Counted from the stretch's first letter, positions 45,488 through 54,982 are shown. The stretch: 64,000 nucleotides of DNA from Lachnospiraceae bacterium (GCA_016283755.1 JAEENO010000041.1:1-64000), one strand, 5' to 3'. The notes: generated from the letters alone by a model not told the origin. Numbers and translations are program-made.

Positions 45488-46480
45488 TTACGCCTTCCTG
45501 ATTAATCTTAAACTTCCGGCACCATTCTCCGCAATCACCTCTGCAAGTGCGCCGTTTATAATTGTCATCGACGGATGAACATGTCCTATATCCGCCTCTG
45601 TAATAATTGGTATATCTTCACCCAAGGCACGCATAAACGCTTCTTCATAGCTCATATCCATCATAGTGTTCGGGAAACATACGCGTCCGTTGACTATTCC
45701 CTTAAGATACTTAAACCAGCCTGCATATTTCATCTGTAAAAGCGCATGACAGGTATCTTCCGCGCTCAATGCAAATATATCGAAATACCATATGAAGCCG
45801 TCTTCCTTATACTTTTCGAGGAATGTGCTTACCTCTCCGTATGGTGTTCCCACAAGATTTCTTAATACGTCAAGGCATCCGCCTATCAATCGTCCCGTCA
45901 TCTTAACAGACTTTCCCGAAACCGTTTTATATATGGTATCTTCGTTTAAAGTATATCCCTTCTCTGTAGTACGAAAGCCGCGTTGGTGTCTCTTGGTTGA
46001 AACTTGTGTAACATCTTCTCCACGAAGAATTGCAAGTGCAATCTCAAGTGACTCGTGTAAAGGGTTCATCGAAAACGACTTCGCATTAGGACCGTAAACT
46101 GTTGCCATGTCACAAATAACCGTCGTCGGGAACGTATAGTTCGTATTATCGGAGAAACCCATAAACCACTTGGGATGAGCTTTTATACTATTAAAATCAA
46201 GGTACGGCAGTATTTCTTCCATAAAGTCGCCACCCTTGGCAGAAAATACAGCATCTACCGAATCATCTTCGATAAGTTCCATTAATTCTCGCGCACGGGT
46301 TGCCGCATCCGCACTTACTACCCCTGTATTTCTGACACTTTTTGTCTCTTTTATCGTAAACCCATAATCGAAAAGCATCTTAAGTGCCAAGTTATACTCA
46401 TCAAGGCTTTCTCCGACGCCGCTGCTTGGCGCAGGTATTCCGATTGTGCTTTTACAGTCTATATTCTTAGGATATATCAT
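45488..46480 (-). CDS. S66-family LD-carboxypeptidase / MccF-like peptidase
   Basis: 330 aa. IGIPAPSSGVGESLDEY starts the N-terminal domain, followed by VFSAKGGDFMEEILPYLDF and the nucleophile-region GFSDNTNYTF. Conserved C-terminal segments (GRLIGGCLDVLRNLVGTPYG, IITEADIGHVHPSMTI) carry the Glu and His of the Ser-Glu-His triad. The family includes LdcA, which trims wall tetrapeptides, and MccF, which inactivates microcin C; sequence alone does not tell which. It lies between HutD-like and a small Cys-rich gene. Confidence 0.9.
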   Translation of the reverse strand: MIYPKNIDCKSTIGIPAPSSGVGESLDEYNLALKMLFDYGFTIKETKSVRNTGVVSADAATRARELMELIEDDSVDAVFSAKGGDFMEEILPYLDFNSIKAHPKWFMGFSDNTNYTFPTTVICDMATVYGPNAKSFSMNPLHESLEIALAILRGEDVTQVSTKRHQRGFRTTEKGYTLNEDTIYKTVSGKSVKMTGRLIGGCLDVLRNLVGTPYGEVSTFLEKYKEDGFIWYFDIFALSAEDTCHALLQMKYAGWFKYLKGIVNGRVCFPNTMMDMSYEEAFMRALGEDIPIITEADIGHVHPSMTIINGALAEVIAENGAGSLRLIRKA

Positions 46481-46488
46481 CTTAACCT

Positions 46489-46671
46489 CTACATCTGATG
46501 CTTTACTATTGTATATTCATCACCCGGTCTGTAGTACGGGCATTTCTTATAATCCGACGTAAGAAAGTGCGCAAGTTCATCCTCATCAAGATAGACTCCG
46601 CAGCTATACTCGTCGAATTCCTCATCGTATTCAAAATTCATGCATGTATCGCATTCCGTATAATCAGGCAT
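46489..46671 (-). CDS. Small Cys-containing protein, DUF6472-like
   Basis: 60 aa from ATG 46671 (GAGGT upstream). Four cysteines in CDTCMNFEYDEEFDEYSCG and KKCPYYRPGDEY could bind a metal. The length and the pattern match a short Lachnospiraceae family I recall as DUF6472. Function unknown. It sits nine bases before the S66 peptidase start and may be in its operon. Confidence 0.8.
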   Translation of the reverse strand: MPDYTECDTCMNFEYDEEFDEYSCGVYLDEDELAHFLTSDYKKCPYYRPGDEYTIVKHQM

Positions 46672-46739
46672 AACTTTTACCTCTACTTTCAATATCTTAA
46701 TAATAGCAGAATGGTGCCTTAGTTTCAAATTAAAAAGAA

Positions 46740-46765
46740 GCACTTTCTACTCTTGTAAAAAGTGC
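46740..46765 (-). terminator. Terminator of the M42 peptidase gene
   Basis: GCACTTT/AAAGTGC stem with a 12-nt loop and TTCTTTTT following on minus, 13 bases past the stop. Confidence 0.75.
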
Positions 46766-46777
46766 CTCTTAATCTGC

Positions 46778-47815
46778 TTAAAAGAACTTAAGGTTCATGC
46801 CGGCGGTACATTCGCAAAGAAACTCTGCCAAAAGCTCGATACAGTCATTTACATCATCGAGTGAACCGGTCTCGTCAGGACAATGCATATAGCGAAGCGG
46901 AATCGAGATAAGCGCGAAAGGAACGCCGATTCCCGACTTATGCATAACATCTCCGTCAGTTCCCGTTCTGCCGTTAGCTGCCTCATACTGAACTTTTATC
47001 TTCATCTTATCTGCAGCTTTCTTTAATTTCTCGTTAACTATCTTATGAATCGACGGATTATTGCAGATAACAGGGCCGCAGCCCACTCTTACATCACCTG
47101 TTGATGCTGTATCTACGCCCGGATAATCGGTTGCATAAGTTACATCAACCGCGATTGCGATATTCGGCTGAACTCTTGAAGCGCTGAAATATGCGCCGTT
47201 CATGGTTGTCTCTTCGCCCGTTGTGGTTGTGGCATATGCACCAATCTTGCAGCCTTTCTTCTTGGCAAGTGCAACTGCCTCCATAACTATAAAAGCTCCA
47301 AGTCGGTCATCAAGGGCTCTTCCCGTTATGCGGTTATTAAGAAGCTCTCTGTACTCGGTATCGAATGTTGCCGTATCACCTAAGGATATGCGCTTTTCAG
47401 CATCCTTCTTATCCTTTGCTCCGATATCTATCGTAAGGTCTTTTGCCTTAATGTCGCCTCTTTTTGCAAGGTCTCTGGTATTAACAACGGCACCGTATAC
47501 AATACCTTTCTTGGTATCAATCTTAACCTTATGTCCCGGATAGCAGGTTGTGTAGATTCCACCTATATTGGTGACTTTCAGCATACCGTTATCCATAATA
47601 TTGGTAACCATAAGACCGATTTCATCGGCGTGTCCCGTAAGAAGCACCTTGAACTCAGCCTTCGGATTAACGACTGCGGTTACATTCGAAAGCTCGTCGG
47701 TTCTTACTTCATCTACCTTTTTCTTATAATGATCGTAAATCTTCTTCTCTAAAGCCTGCTCGTTGCCGGATACAGACATTGTCGATAACATCTCATACAA
47801 AAACTTCTTATCCAT
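46778..47815 (-). CDS. M42-family metallopeptidase
   Basis: 345 aa. LLTGHADEIGLMV carries the first metal ligand, ALDDRLGAFIVMEA the bridging Asp, TTTGEETTMNGAYFSA the catalytic Glu pair, and AVDVTYATDYPG and RYMHCPDETGSLDDV the last ligands. These glutamyl or deblocking aminopeptidases form dodecameric tetrahedra and degrade short peptides. Together with the M18 enzyme at 35967 it suggests active peptide use. GGAGAG lies before the ATG. Confidence 0.95.
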   Translation of the reverse strand: MDKKFLYEMLSTMSVSGNEQALEKKIYDHYKKKVDEVRTDELSNVTAVVNPKAEFKVLLTGHADEIGLMVTNIMDNGMLKVTNIGGIYTTCYPGHKVKIDTKKGIVYGAVVNTRDLAKRGDIKAKDLTIDIGAKDKKDAEKRISLGDTATFDTEYRELLNNRITGRALDDRLGAFIVMEAVALAKKKGCKIGAYATTTTGEETTMNGAYFSASRVQPNIAIAVDVTYATDYPGVDTASTGDVRVGCGPVICNNPSIHKIVNEKLKKAADKMKIKVQYEAANGRTGTDGDVMHKSGIGVPFALISIPLRYMHCPDETGSLDDVNDCIELLAEFLCECTAGMNLKFF

Positions 47816-48988
47816 TTAACTCTCCGTTTCTTCCTCAACGTCCTCGTCATCGTAGATATCCTTCGGTACGATTCCGAGTAACTGGCGAACTCTTAACACA
47901 AGTGACAGCGAGTTAATCGGTTTCGTAAGATAACCTTGTGCACCCGACTGAATGCACGATACTACTGTCGCTTTCTCTTTGTTACCGGTAAGCATAATTA
48001 CCGGAACGTTGTTGAATTCTTTTTTCTGACGCATATATCTTAACACGAAAAGTCCGTTTTTAACAGGCATTTCGTAGTCAAGAATTACTATATCAGGAAT
48101 CTTCGTATCGAAGTATTTAATTGCCTGATCTGCAGACGAAATCGCAACAACCTTATACTCATTCTTAAGTATGGTCTGAAGATTCTTAAGGCTCATAACA
48201 TCATCGTCAACTACGAGCACAAGCTTTCTGTCTGCAAGGCTCGGTCCTTTTTTAATTGCCTCATCAACCTTATTGCGAAGGTCTTCTCCTTTAACCGGCT
48301 TCATAATGTAGCCCGCAGGACTTTTATCCTGACACTTGTTTAAAAGCTCTGCATCCGCACAGTCTGTCAAAAATACTACAGGGACCTTGGCTCCGTTCGG
48401 AATTTTTCTTAATTTTTCGACGAGGTCAAACGGGTCCATATCATAGCAGTCAAGGTCTAAAAGAATACAATCCGCTTCTTCAGTCTTAAGATAATCGAGT
48501 ATCTCTTTCGCGCTTCTTGCTTCTATAGGATTATACTGATCTTCTAACAGACTTATCTCCATACTTCTTAAGTAATCGTCATCATCAAGAACGATTACCT
48601 GCGGAATTCTGTTAAGTTCATCCATGAGCGCAGCAACTCTGGCAACGCCTTCATCTATCTCATCAGGGTTATTCTGAACGATAAGACGCGTCGTTACGAA
48701 GTATGGCACAATCTTTTCCTGTAATTCAAGATTAACAACAAGTAAAATCGGCAGATTCGAGAACTGCGGCTTAATTAAAATATCTCCCATCTTCTCAAGC
48801 TCCGACTTTTCTGTATCGGAATATACATAAACAAGGACATCAGGACGATGCTCCATAAGTTTATCAATCAAATCATCATGACTTCCGGCCACGGTAAGCT
48901 TACATATCTTTCCGAGCTTTTCACGTACCGTATCAAGTCTCGTTCTGTCAGAATCATAAATGTATACGTTTTTTCCGCACTTAGACAT
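47816..48988 (-). CDS. Triple-receiver protein without output domain
   Basis: 390 aa from ATG 48988 (GGGGG upstream). Three receiver-like units stand in a row: the first (1-115, NVYIYDSDRTRL, DVLVYVYSD) lacks a clear phospho-Asp. The second (near 128-245, VIVLDDDDYL, CILLDLDCYDMDP, GYIMKP) keeps the acidic pocket and Lys. The third (near 258-380, LVLVVDDDVMSLK, IVILDYEMPVKNG, GYLTKPI) is canonical. No DNA-binding or enzymatic domain follows. It could be a phosphate relay or sink. It lies next to the M42 gene, with no kinase nearby. Confidence 0.85.
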   Translation of the reverse strand: MSKCGKNVYIYDSDRTRLDTVREKLGKICKLTVAGSHDDLIDKLMEHRPDVLVYVYSDTEKSELEKMGDILIKPQFSNLPILLVVNLELQEKIVPYFVTTRLIVQNNPDEIDEGVARVAALMDELNRIPQVIVLDDDDYLRSMEISLLEDQYNPIEARSAKEILDYLKTEEADCILLDLDCYDMDPFDLVEKLRKIPNGAKVPVVFLTDCADAELLNKCQDKSPAGYIMKPVKGEDLRNKVDEAIKKGPSLADRKLVLVVDDDVMSLKNLQTILKNEYKVVAISSADQAIKYFDTKIPDIVILDYEMPVKNGLFVLRYMRQKKEFNNVPVIMLTGNKEKATVVSCIQSGAQGYLTKPINSLSLVLRVRQLLGIVPKDIYDDEDVEEETES

Positions 48989-49034
48989 ATAAATACCCCC
49001 ATTAACGTACTGTAGCAATTACAATAACAAAAAA

Positions 49035-49062
49035 GTGTGTCGAACTTTTAAATCCGACACAC
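49035..49062 (-). terminator. Terminator of the second C1A protease gene
   Basis: GTGTGTCG/CGACACAC stem and a T-run on minus, 30 bases past the stop at 49092. Confidence 0.88.
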
Positions 49063-49091
49063 CTTTTCGTTAAAAATATGTGATTCTTTAG

Positions 49092-51161
49092 TTATTTATT
49101 TGTTGTAATTGTCTTAGCTGCTGAAAGGGCACTTGTTCTATTGCCTACCTTAACAGTTAACTTATAAGTATAGGTAACACCCTTCTCATATTTACCCTGC
49201 TCTGCTTTCTTAAATGTATCAACGAAAGTAGTCTTAGTTGTGTTACCAATGTACTGATATGTCTTACCAACTAATCTGTAAACACTGTAACTCTTAGCAT
49301 CCTTTACAGCCTTGATTGATACTTTAATCTGACCCTTCTTGGTATTCTCAAGCTTTGTAAGCCAAGGAGCTGCGATTGTAGCTCTTATAGTCTTCTCAGC
49401 TGAGTTACCTTCAATGGAACCTGCGAAAGGAACTACCTTGTATATATAATCCTGACCAATTGTAAGACCTGTATCAGCATACTTTGTTGTTGCTGCATCT
49501 ACAGTTGCAAGAAGTGAGAAGTCAGCTTCAACACCCTTAACCTTACGATAGATGTTGTATCCTTCAGCGCCTTCTACAGTCTTCCATGTAACGGTAACCT
49601 TAGCTTCTTCATTGTTAAGAAGATAGAATGTAGGCTCGTCTAATGTAGGAAGTCGGTGGATAACCGGCATATCATGGCCGTTTCTTACAAACGCTTTTAT
49701 ACATACATCTCCGGTTTCACCGTCATAATCTTCATACATATCGCTGTAATCATCCCATACGCCCTTACCATATGTAACGAATGTCTCTCCTGATTTTCCC
49801 GGAGCAACAATTCCGTCTCGTTCATACGACATATCGCAACGATACCAGATAGGCTCACTAAAGTTGACAGTAATATAATACTTCTTACCCCAGTCAAGAT
49901 TTACGCCCTTATTAAACTCAATCTTCTGATACTCAGAATACTTAACATCAACAGTCTGTGTATAGATGCACTTTCCGCTTCCGATTGCCTTCTCATCAGT
50001 AACATCTGTATACACGTTAATTGTCGCTTTAACCGATTTAAATTCATAACCATATTCAGCAATAGGGCAAATCGAAATTGCTGTAAGTGTCTGATTTCCC
50101 TTTGATGTCAAAGCCATTGCAACACCGCTTATATCAGGTTCCCAATTTGCTCCCGGGCCGCCGTCATACTGATATGTACAATCAGTAGAATGTAACGGTG
50201 AAAGAGTAGCTGAAGCTATCCAATAGTCTGAGGAAAGTGCTGCATCATAATATGAAAGATAGAAATATCCGTTATCACCCCAGCTTTTACCCCAGCTGTT
50301 CTTAACAATCCATGCACCGTCTTTTTCAGGCTGTGTAGTAAAGTTTTCCTTACTGTAATTATCATCCCATCCAACGATAGTTACCGCATGATCGATATAC
50401 TGATACTTGTCTGTCCACTCAGGAAGATACGCCGCATTTGTTTTCTCGTTGTAATAATTCTTATCCCATGAGCTTGCACATACGGTAACCCAAACGGCAC
50501 CGTTTCTTGTTATTAATTCTTTTGCTCCGTTAATGTCATTGGCAGCTATAGTATATACAGCATTAAAATCAAACATGTTATATTCAGTTGCATATTCTAT
50601 ACTTAAAGGCTGCTTAATGTTCTTATAAGGACATAACTCTTCTGATACAGGTCCGTATCCTTTCATAAGAGTGGATGCAGCATCATAGTGCCAACCACCG
50701 TTGTCCTGCCATTTATTAAGCTGGGTTCCTTCACCTTCAATAGCCTCGTCCTGACCTTCTACTATATTGTAAGTAAAATAACCAAGCTGATATTCAGAAA
50801 TATCTACATTAGAATCAGCAAGACCCAACATAATGGCATTACTTTCCATTGATGCGCACATCGTAAATAACCAGCAAGTACCGTAAGGGTTCTGATTCTT
50901 AACAGAAGTTACAAGTCCGTGCTCTCTTAAATCAAAACTTGTAGGGAAATTCTGCTCTGTTGCAACATACTCTGTAACACCGGTTTTCTCATTTCCCATT
51001 GCATTTGAAATACCTTTTATTAGTCTGTCCGGCTTAGGCATTCCCATTGCTCCCAAGAAGAAACGAGTACTGTTTTCTTTAGCGTTTGCCTGTGCCGGCA
51101 TCATTAAGCCGGATACAATCATCGCCATCGCAAGAATAAGCGATAATATACGTTTTTTCAT
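49092..51161 (-). CDS. Secreted C1A cysteine protease with lectin-like and Fn3 domains
   Basis: 689 aa from ATG 51161 (AGGAGG upstream). A signal peptide (1-25, ending AQANA) is followed by a papain-like domain: Gln in VKNQNPYGTCW, Cys in GTCWLFTM, His in IDHAVTIVGWDDNY and Asn in IVKNSWGKSWG. Next comes a beta-rich 'lectin-like' part (near 325-460), then fibronectin-III-like modules (near 480-689, PTFYLLNNEEAKVTVTWKTVEG and YSVYRLVGKTYQYIG). It is the downstream paralogue of the protease at 51300. Substrates are unknown; an extracellular digestive or surface role is likely. Confidence 0.93.
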   Translation of the reverse strand: MKKRILSLILAMAMIVSGLMMPAQANAKENSTRFFLGAMGMPKPDRLIKGISNAMGNEKTGVTEYVATEQNFPTSFDLREHGLVTSVKNQNPYGTCWLFTMCASMESNAIMLGLADSNVDISEYQLGYFTYNIVEGQDEAIEGEGTQLNKWQDNGGWHYDAASTLMKGYGPVSEELCPYKNIKQPLSIEYATEYNMFDFNAVYTIAANDINGAKELITRNGAVWVTVCASSWDKNYYNEKTNAAYLPEWTDKYQYIDHAVTIVGWDDNYSKENFTTQPEKDGAWIVKNSWGKSWGDNGYFYLSYYDAALSSDYWIASATLSPLHSTDCTYQYDGGPGANWEPDISGVAMALTSKGNQTLTAISICPIAEYGYEFKSVKATINVYTDVTDEKAIGSGKCIYTQTVDVKYSEYQKIEFNKGVNLDWGKKYYITVNFSEPIWYRCDMSYERDGIVAPGKSGETFVTYGKGVWDDYSDMYEDYDGETGDVCIKAFVRNGHDMPVIHRLPTLDEPTFYLLNNEEAKVTVTWKTVEGAEGYNIYRKVKGVEADFSLLATVDAATTKYADTGLTIGQDYIYKVVPFAGSIEGNSAEKTIRATIAAPWLTKLENTKKGQIKVSIKAVKDAKSYSVYRLVGKTYQYIGNTTKTTFVDTFKKAEQGKYEKGVTYTYKLTVKVGNRTSALSAAKTITTNK

Positions 51162-51251
51162 CCCATAGTCCTCCTTCATACGTTCGCTTCTGCGAACATG
51201 ACAATATTATACTCCCGTATCGTTAAATAATCCACAATAGTTTTCAACAAA

Positions 51252-51279
51252 AAGCGGGATTGGAAATCCAATCCCGCTT
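51252..51279 (-). terminator. Terminator between the two C1A protease genes
   Basis: AAGCGGGATTGG/CCAATCCCGCTT perfect 12-bp stem with a 4-nt loop and T-run on minus. It separates the paralogues, so the downstream copy needs its own promoter or read-through. Confidence 0.9.
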
Positions 51280-51299
51280 AAGATACTTATAATATCTAA

Positions 51300-53378
51300 T
51301 TACTTGCTTGTAGTAATTGTCTTAGCTGCTGAAAGGGCACTTGTTCTGTCGCCTCTCTTAACTGCTAACTTGTAAGTATAAGTAACACCCTTCTCGTAAG
51401 ATCCCTTCTTGAAGGTATCAACATATGTAGTCTTAGTTGTATTGCCAAGGTACTGATATGTCTTACCGATTAATCTGTAAGCGCTGTAGCTCTTAGCTCC
51501 GTTAACCTTCTGAATTGTAATCTTAACCTGGCCCTTCTTGGTGTTCTCAAGCTTTGTAATCCAAGGAGCTGCGATTGTAGCTCTTATAGTCTTCTCAGCT
51601 GAGTTACCTTCAATAGAACCTGCGAAAGGAACTACCTTGTAGATGTAGTCCTGACCGATTGTAAGACCTGTATCAGCATACTTTGTTGTAGCTGCATCTA
51701 CTGTTGCAAGGAGTGAGAAGTTATCTTCAACGCCCTTAACCTTACGATAGATGTTGTATCCTTCTGCATTCTCTACAGTCTTCCATGTAACTGTAACCTT
51801 AGCTTCTTCATTGTTAAGAAGATAGAATGTAGGCTCTTCTAAGGAAACTGCGTTAGGATCGCGATGGATTACAGGCATGTCATGACCGTTACGTACGAAT
51901 ACCTTCATACATACGCTGTTTGCAGGATCTTCATCTGCATCAGCATAGTTGTCATACCACTTGTTATCTCTTGCAACACGTGTAAATGTCTCGCCTTCAA
52001 GGGCGGATGCATATGCCTTTCTCTCGCCCCAGTCAACAGGTCCATCGAGATAATATCCGATTGGTGCACTGAATGTAACGATAACTGTAATCTTATCGCC
52101 TTCGCTTATGTTAACACCCTTCTTGAACTCAAGTGTCTGATAATTCTCAGTTATAACATCGTAACCTGTCTGTGTATAGATAGGAGTTGCTGTAGCAGCT
52201 GCTTCCACACTTGCAAGATTCTTATATACATTAACTGTTGCCTTAACAGGTGCAAATACGCCGTCTTCACTTGCATTGCATGGCTTAATTGCTACTGCTG
52301 TGATTGTCTGGTCTGCTCTACCTGTATAGTTAATAGCAACATCAGTTACGTCTGCAAGATAGAAAAGACCTAAGCCACCATCATACTGATATGAATAATC
52401 GTAATACTCAAGCGGAGCAACCTTGTATCCTGCTAACATATGATCTGCATCAAGAGCAGCATCATAATAAGATACATAGAGATATCCAGCATCGCCCCAC
52501 TCTTCGCCCCAGCTGTTCTTGATAATCCAAGCGCCGTCGCCTTCAGGCTGTGTAGCAAAGTTCTCTTTGCTGTAGTTATCATCCCAACCTACAACGAGGA
52601 TAGCATGATCGGTTCCTGTATAGTTCTTATCCCAAGCAGGAAGATAAGCTGCACTTGTCTTCTCGTTGAAGAACTTCTTATCTGACCAAGAAGCTGCACA
52701 GAAGGAAATGTACATAGCACCGTTCTTTGTAAGGTACTCCTTGATTGCTGCTCTATCATTAGCTGCAATAGCTTCAACAGCTGCTGTTCTAAATACGTTA
52801 TGAGCTGTAGCATCTTCTGATTCCCAGTTCTTCTTTGCAGACTTATATGGATAAAACTCTTCAGGTGCAGGACCGTAGCCCTTCATAAGGCCAGCCATCG
52901 CATAGAAGTAGTTACCACCGTTATCTAACCAATTCTTAGCTGCATCAAAGCCTTCGCCCTGGATCATTTCATCCTGAACTTCCGGAATATGAGTTGCAAA
53001 GTAACCCATCTGAATTTCGGAAAGGTCAATGTCAGAATCAGCAAGACCCAACATAATAGCATTACTCTCAATAGATCCGATAGTTGCGAATGTCCAGCAA
53101 GTTCCGTAAGGGTTCTGATTCTTAACGGAAGTTACAAGACCGTAATCTCTTAAGTCAAACTTAGAAGGTGTTGCGCAATCTGTAGCTTCATATACAGACA
53201 TGCCCATAGCTGCTGCCTTCTGTTCAAGAGACATTCCCTTAAACATTACATTCTCATCAATGTGTCCCATAGCACCGATGAAGAATCTTGATTTTGCTTC
53301 TGCCTTGCTTGCAGGCATTGCAAGCATAGACACAACGAGTGCTAATGCAAGAACACTAGCTAACAAACGTTTCTTCAT
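51300..53378 (-). CDS. Secreted C1A cysteine protease, tandem paralogue
   Basis: 692 aa. A signal peptide (1-28, MKKRLLASVLALALVVSMLAM followed by ASKAEA) leads to a papain-like domain with VKNQNPYGTCWTFATIG, TDHAILVVGWDDNY and IIKNSWGEEWGDAGY, then the lectin-like region and Fn3-type modules. The C-terminal 200 residues are almost identical to those of the neighbour at 49092, while the protease parts differ clearly. This suggests duplication with later gene conversion or selection on the C-terminal modules. It has a good promoter of its own. Confidence 0.94.
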   Translation of the reverse strand: MKKRLLASVLALALVVSMLAMPASKAEAKSRFFIGAMGHIDENVMFKGMSLEQKAAAMGMSVYEATDCATPSKFDLRDYGLVTSVKNQNPYGTCWTFATIGSIESNAIMLGLADSDIDLSEIQMGYFATHIPEVQDEMIQGEGFDAAKNWLDNGGNYFYAMAGLMKGYGPAPEEFYPYKSAKKNWESEDATAHNVFRTAAVEAIAANDRAAIKEYLTKNGAMYISFCAASWSDKKFFNEKTSAAYLPAWDKNYTGTDHAILVVGWDDNYSKENFATQPEGDGAWIIKNSWGEEWGDAGYLYVSYYDAALDADHMLAGYKVAPLEYYDYSYQYDGGLGLFYLADVTDVAINYTGRADQTITAVAIKPCNASEDGVFAPVKATVNVYKNLASVEAAATATPIYTQTGYDVITENYQTLEFKKGVNISEGDKITVIVTFSAPIGYYLDGPVDWGERKAYASALEGETFTRVARDNKWYDNYADADEDPANSVCMKVFVRNGHDMPVIHRDPNAVSLEEPTFYLLNNEEAKVTVTWKTVENAEGYNIYRKVKGVEDNFSLLATVDAATTKYADTGLTIGQDYIYKVVPFAGSIEGNSAEKTIRATIAAPWITKLENTKKGQVKITIQKVNGAKSYSAYRLIGKTYQYLGNTTKTTYVDTFKKGSYEKGVTYTYKLAVKRGDRTSALSAAKTITTSK

Positions 53379-53428
53379 AAATAAGTTCCTCTCTTACATT
53401 TGTTTTTGTCCTTTCGGACGGATAACTT

Positions 53429-53457
53429 ATTATAACACCATTTATTAACAATTCCAA
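53429..53457 (-). promoter_or_regulatory. Promoter of the C1A protease gene
   Basis: On minus, TTGGAA (53457-53452), 17 nt and TATAAT (53434-53429), about 50 bp upstream of the start codon. A small hairpin GTCC-GAAA-GGAC follows in the leader. Confidence 0.75.
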
Positions 53458-53579
53458 CATTTAATTCATAATTTACTCATTGTATATTTATGTTTTATCC
53501 GATTTTCAATAACCGTTTCCTTATACTTTGACTATAAAATGTCATTGTTTATTCTATATATAATTTGTCTTGAAACCAA

Positions 53580-53607
53580 AAAGATTCGCGGCAACCCACG
53601 AATCTTT
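53580..53607 (-). terminator. Terminator of the SdpI-like gene
   Basis: AAAGATTCG/CGAATCTTT stem, T-run on minus, just after the stop codon at 53611. Confidence 0.8.
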
Positions 53608-53610
53608 ATC

Positions 53611-53961
53611 TTATGCATTATCAAATTTATTCTTCAATGCGCCTTCCGTCAGCGGTACTGCCAAAAGCATTGCGGAAATCTCCAAAAGCAATATCACTCC
53701 GCAGAACGGTTCGAACAGGTCACTGTTCAATCTTAAAAGGATTATTCCGAAAAGGAGAGTAATTAAGAGAAGCCGCTTACCTATCCACAGGTAGAACCGG
53801 CCACATATCTTATGGGCGTAGCGCTCTGTCGCCTCATTCCGAAGCGCCCGCTCCGTCCGATAATAACGCTCTTTCCTCGGCTTAGCCCTTAGTAACTTCA
53901 TTCCCATAATCACCATTGCAACAGGCATAAGAAGAAGTAAGGCCGTCAGGAATATCCACAT
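53611..53961 (-). CDS. SdpI-like small membrane protein
   Basis: 116 aa from ATG 53961; a TTG seven codons upstream is an alternative, and both ribosome sites are weak. Three hydrophobic helices are seen. Between the first two is RTERALRNEATERYAHKICGRFYLWIG, which resembles the cytoplasmic loop of SdpI-family proteins (pattern RTxxxxxNexTxxxAhkxxGk). SdpI itself is an immunity and signalling protein against the SdpC toxin; no sdpC-like gene is nearby, so the role is open. Confidence 0.6.
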   Translation of the reverse strand: MWIFLTALLLLMPVAMVIMGMKLLRAKPRKERYYRTERALRNEATERYAHKICGRFYLWIGKRLLLITLLFGIILLRLNSDLFEPFCGVILLLEISAMLLAVPLTEGALKNKFDNA

Positions 53962-54124
53962 ATACGTACCACCACTTATCAAACTTTACAGAGAATCATT
54001 TCTCTATATCTTGTATATCGGGTACTTTGTTCTACACTTTATAGCAATTTACAAATTTCTTACATTTTTTTCGATAAATTAGTCAATTTAGTTTTTTTTC
54101 CTATTTGACTGTATGTTTGAATTC

Positions 54125-54982
54125 TTATTTAAACTCCTCGGGATGAGCCCTGAAATACTCAATCATGGTTTTCGTCATACTTAGCGTCGAATCATCCCTC
54201 GGGATATCTTCTCTTTTAAACCACTCCGCAACAGACAATTCTCCATCATCAAGTGTAACCTCCGGCGAGCCGTCAAGTTCTGCAAAAAATCCAATAAGAA
54301 GCGACTGCGTAAAAGGCCACGGCTGGCTCGTAAAATATCTTACATTCTTAACTTTTAATCCGGTCTCTTCCATCACCTCACGATGAACCGTCTGTTCAAT
54401 CGTCTCACCGATCTCCGCATATCCCGCAACAAGCGCATATCTATTATAATATCCGCCCGCGTATTTGCTTAATAAAATCTTATCTCCATCCGTTATCGCA
54501 ACTATCATTGCAGGATTAATCCTCGGATACAGATGCTGATTGCACTTAGGACATATCAGTGCTCGTTCCTTCTCGCTATGTCTATATGCGCTTCCACATG
54601 CTCCGCAATACTTATTCTTTTCATAAAAGCTCGTCAGATGAAATGCTACCGATGCCGCAAATGCGATTTCATTAGGCGCTTTTCCGCGGAAGGTAAACTT
54701 ATCCTTAAGCTCGTAACCAAGAAGGGTGAGCTTTTCTACCATGTTAATCTCGTTCTTCGGGAAAAGCATATAGATTCCGCGTTCATCAAGCTTAAGTAAG
54801 AATCTGAATTCTCCCAGATCCTTGCACTCGTCATAAGAAGGCAGGATAACCCTGTCATTATCGAGTCGCATGAAAACTTTCTCGCCCTCGGAATAAATGA
54901 TTAAATCGCCTGTCTTAGGGGGTCTTAACTCCCACTCATTATGTAATACGTATGGCGCTATGTCCTGAAACATCTTTCTCAC
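54125..54982 (-). CDS. nudC: NudC-type NAD(+) diphosphatase
   Basis: 285 aa. A four-Cys zinc ribbon (YCGACGSAYRHSEKERALICPKC) precedes the Nudix box (GYAEIGETIEQTVHREVMEETG), which is followed by the NADH-pyrophosphatase signature SQPWPFTQS. It hydrolyses NAD(H) to NMN and AMP and can remove NAD caps from RNA. GAGGTGAG precedes the start. It is monocistronic and divergent from the DJ-1 gene. Confidence 0.95.
   Translation of the reverse strand: MRKMFQDIAPYVLHNEWELRPPKTGDLIIYSEGEKVFMRLDNDRVILPSYDECKDLGEFRFLLKLDERGIYMLFPKNEINMVEKLTLLGYELKDKFTFRGKAPNEIAFAASVAFHLTSFYEKNKYCGACGSAYRHSEKERALICPKCNQHLYPRINPAMIVAITDGDKILLSKYAGGYYNRYALVAGYAEIGETIEQTVHREVMEETGLKVKNVRYFTSQPWPFTQSLLIGFFAELDGSPEVTLDDGELSVAEWFKREDIPRDDSTLSMTKTMIEYFRAHPEEFK

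Noticed and set aside
53611-53961. SdpC/SdpI toxin-immunity pair
   Set aside because: Only a weak SdpI-like loop is present and no toxin or sdpR-like regulator gene lies nearby.
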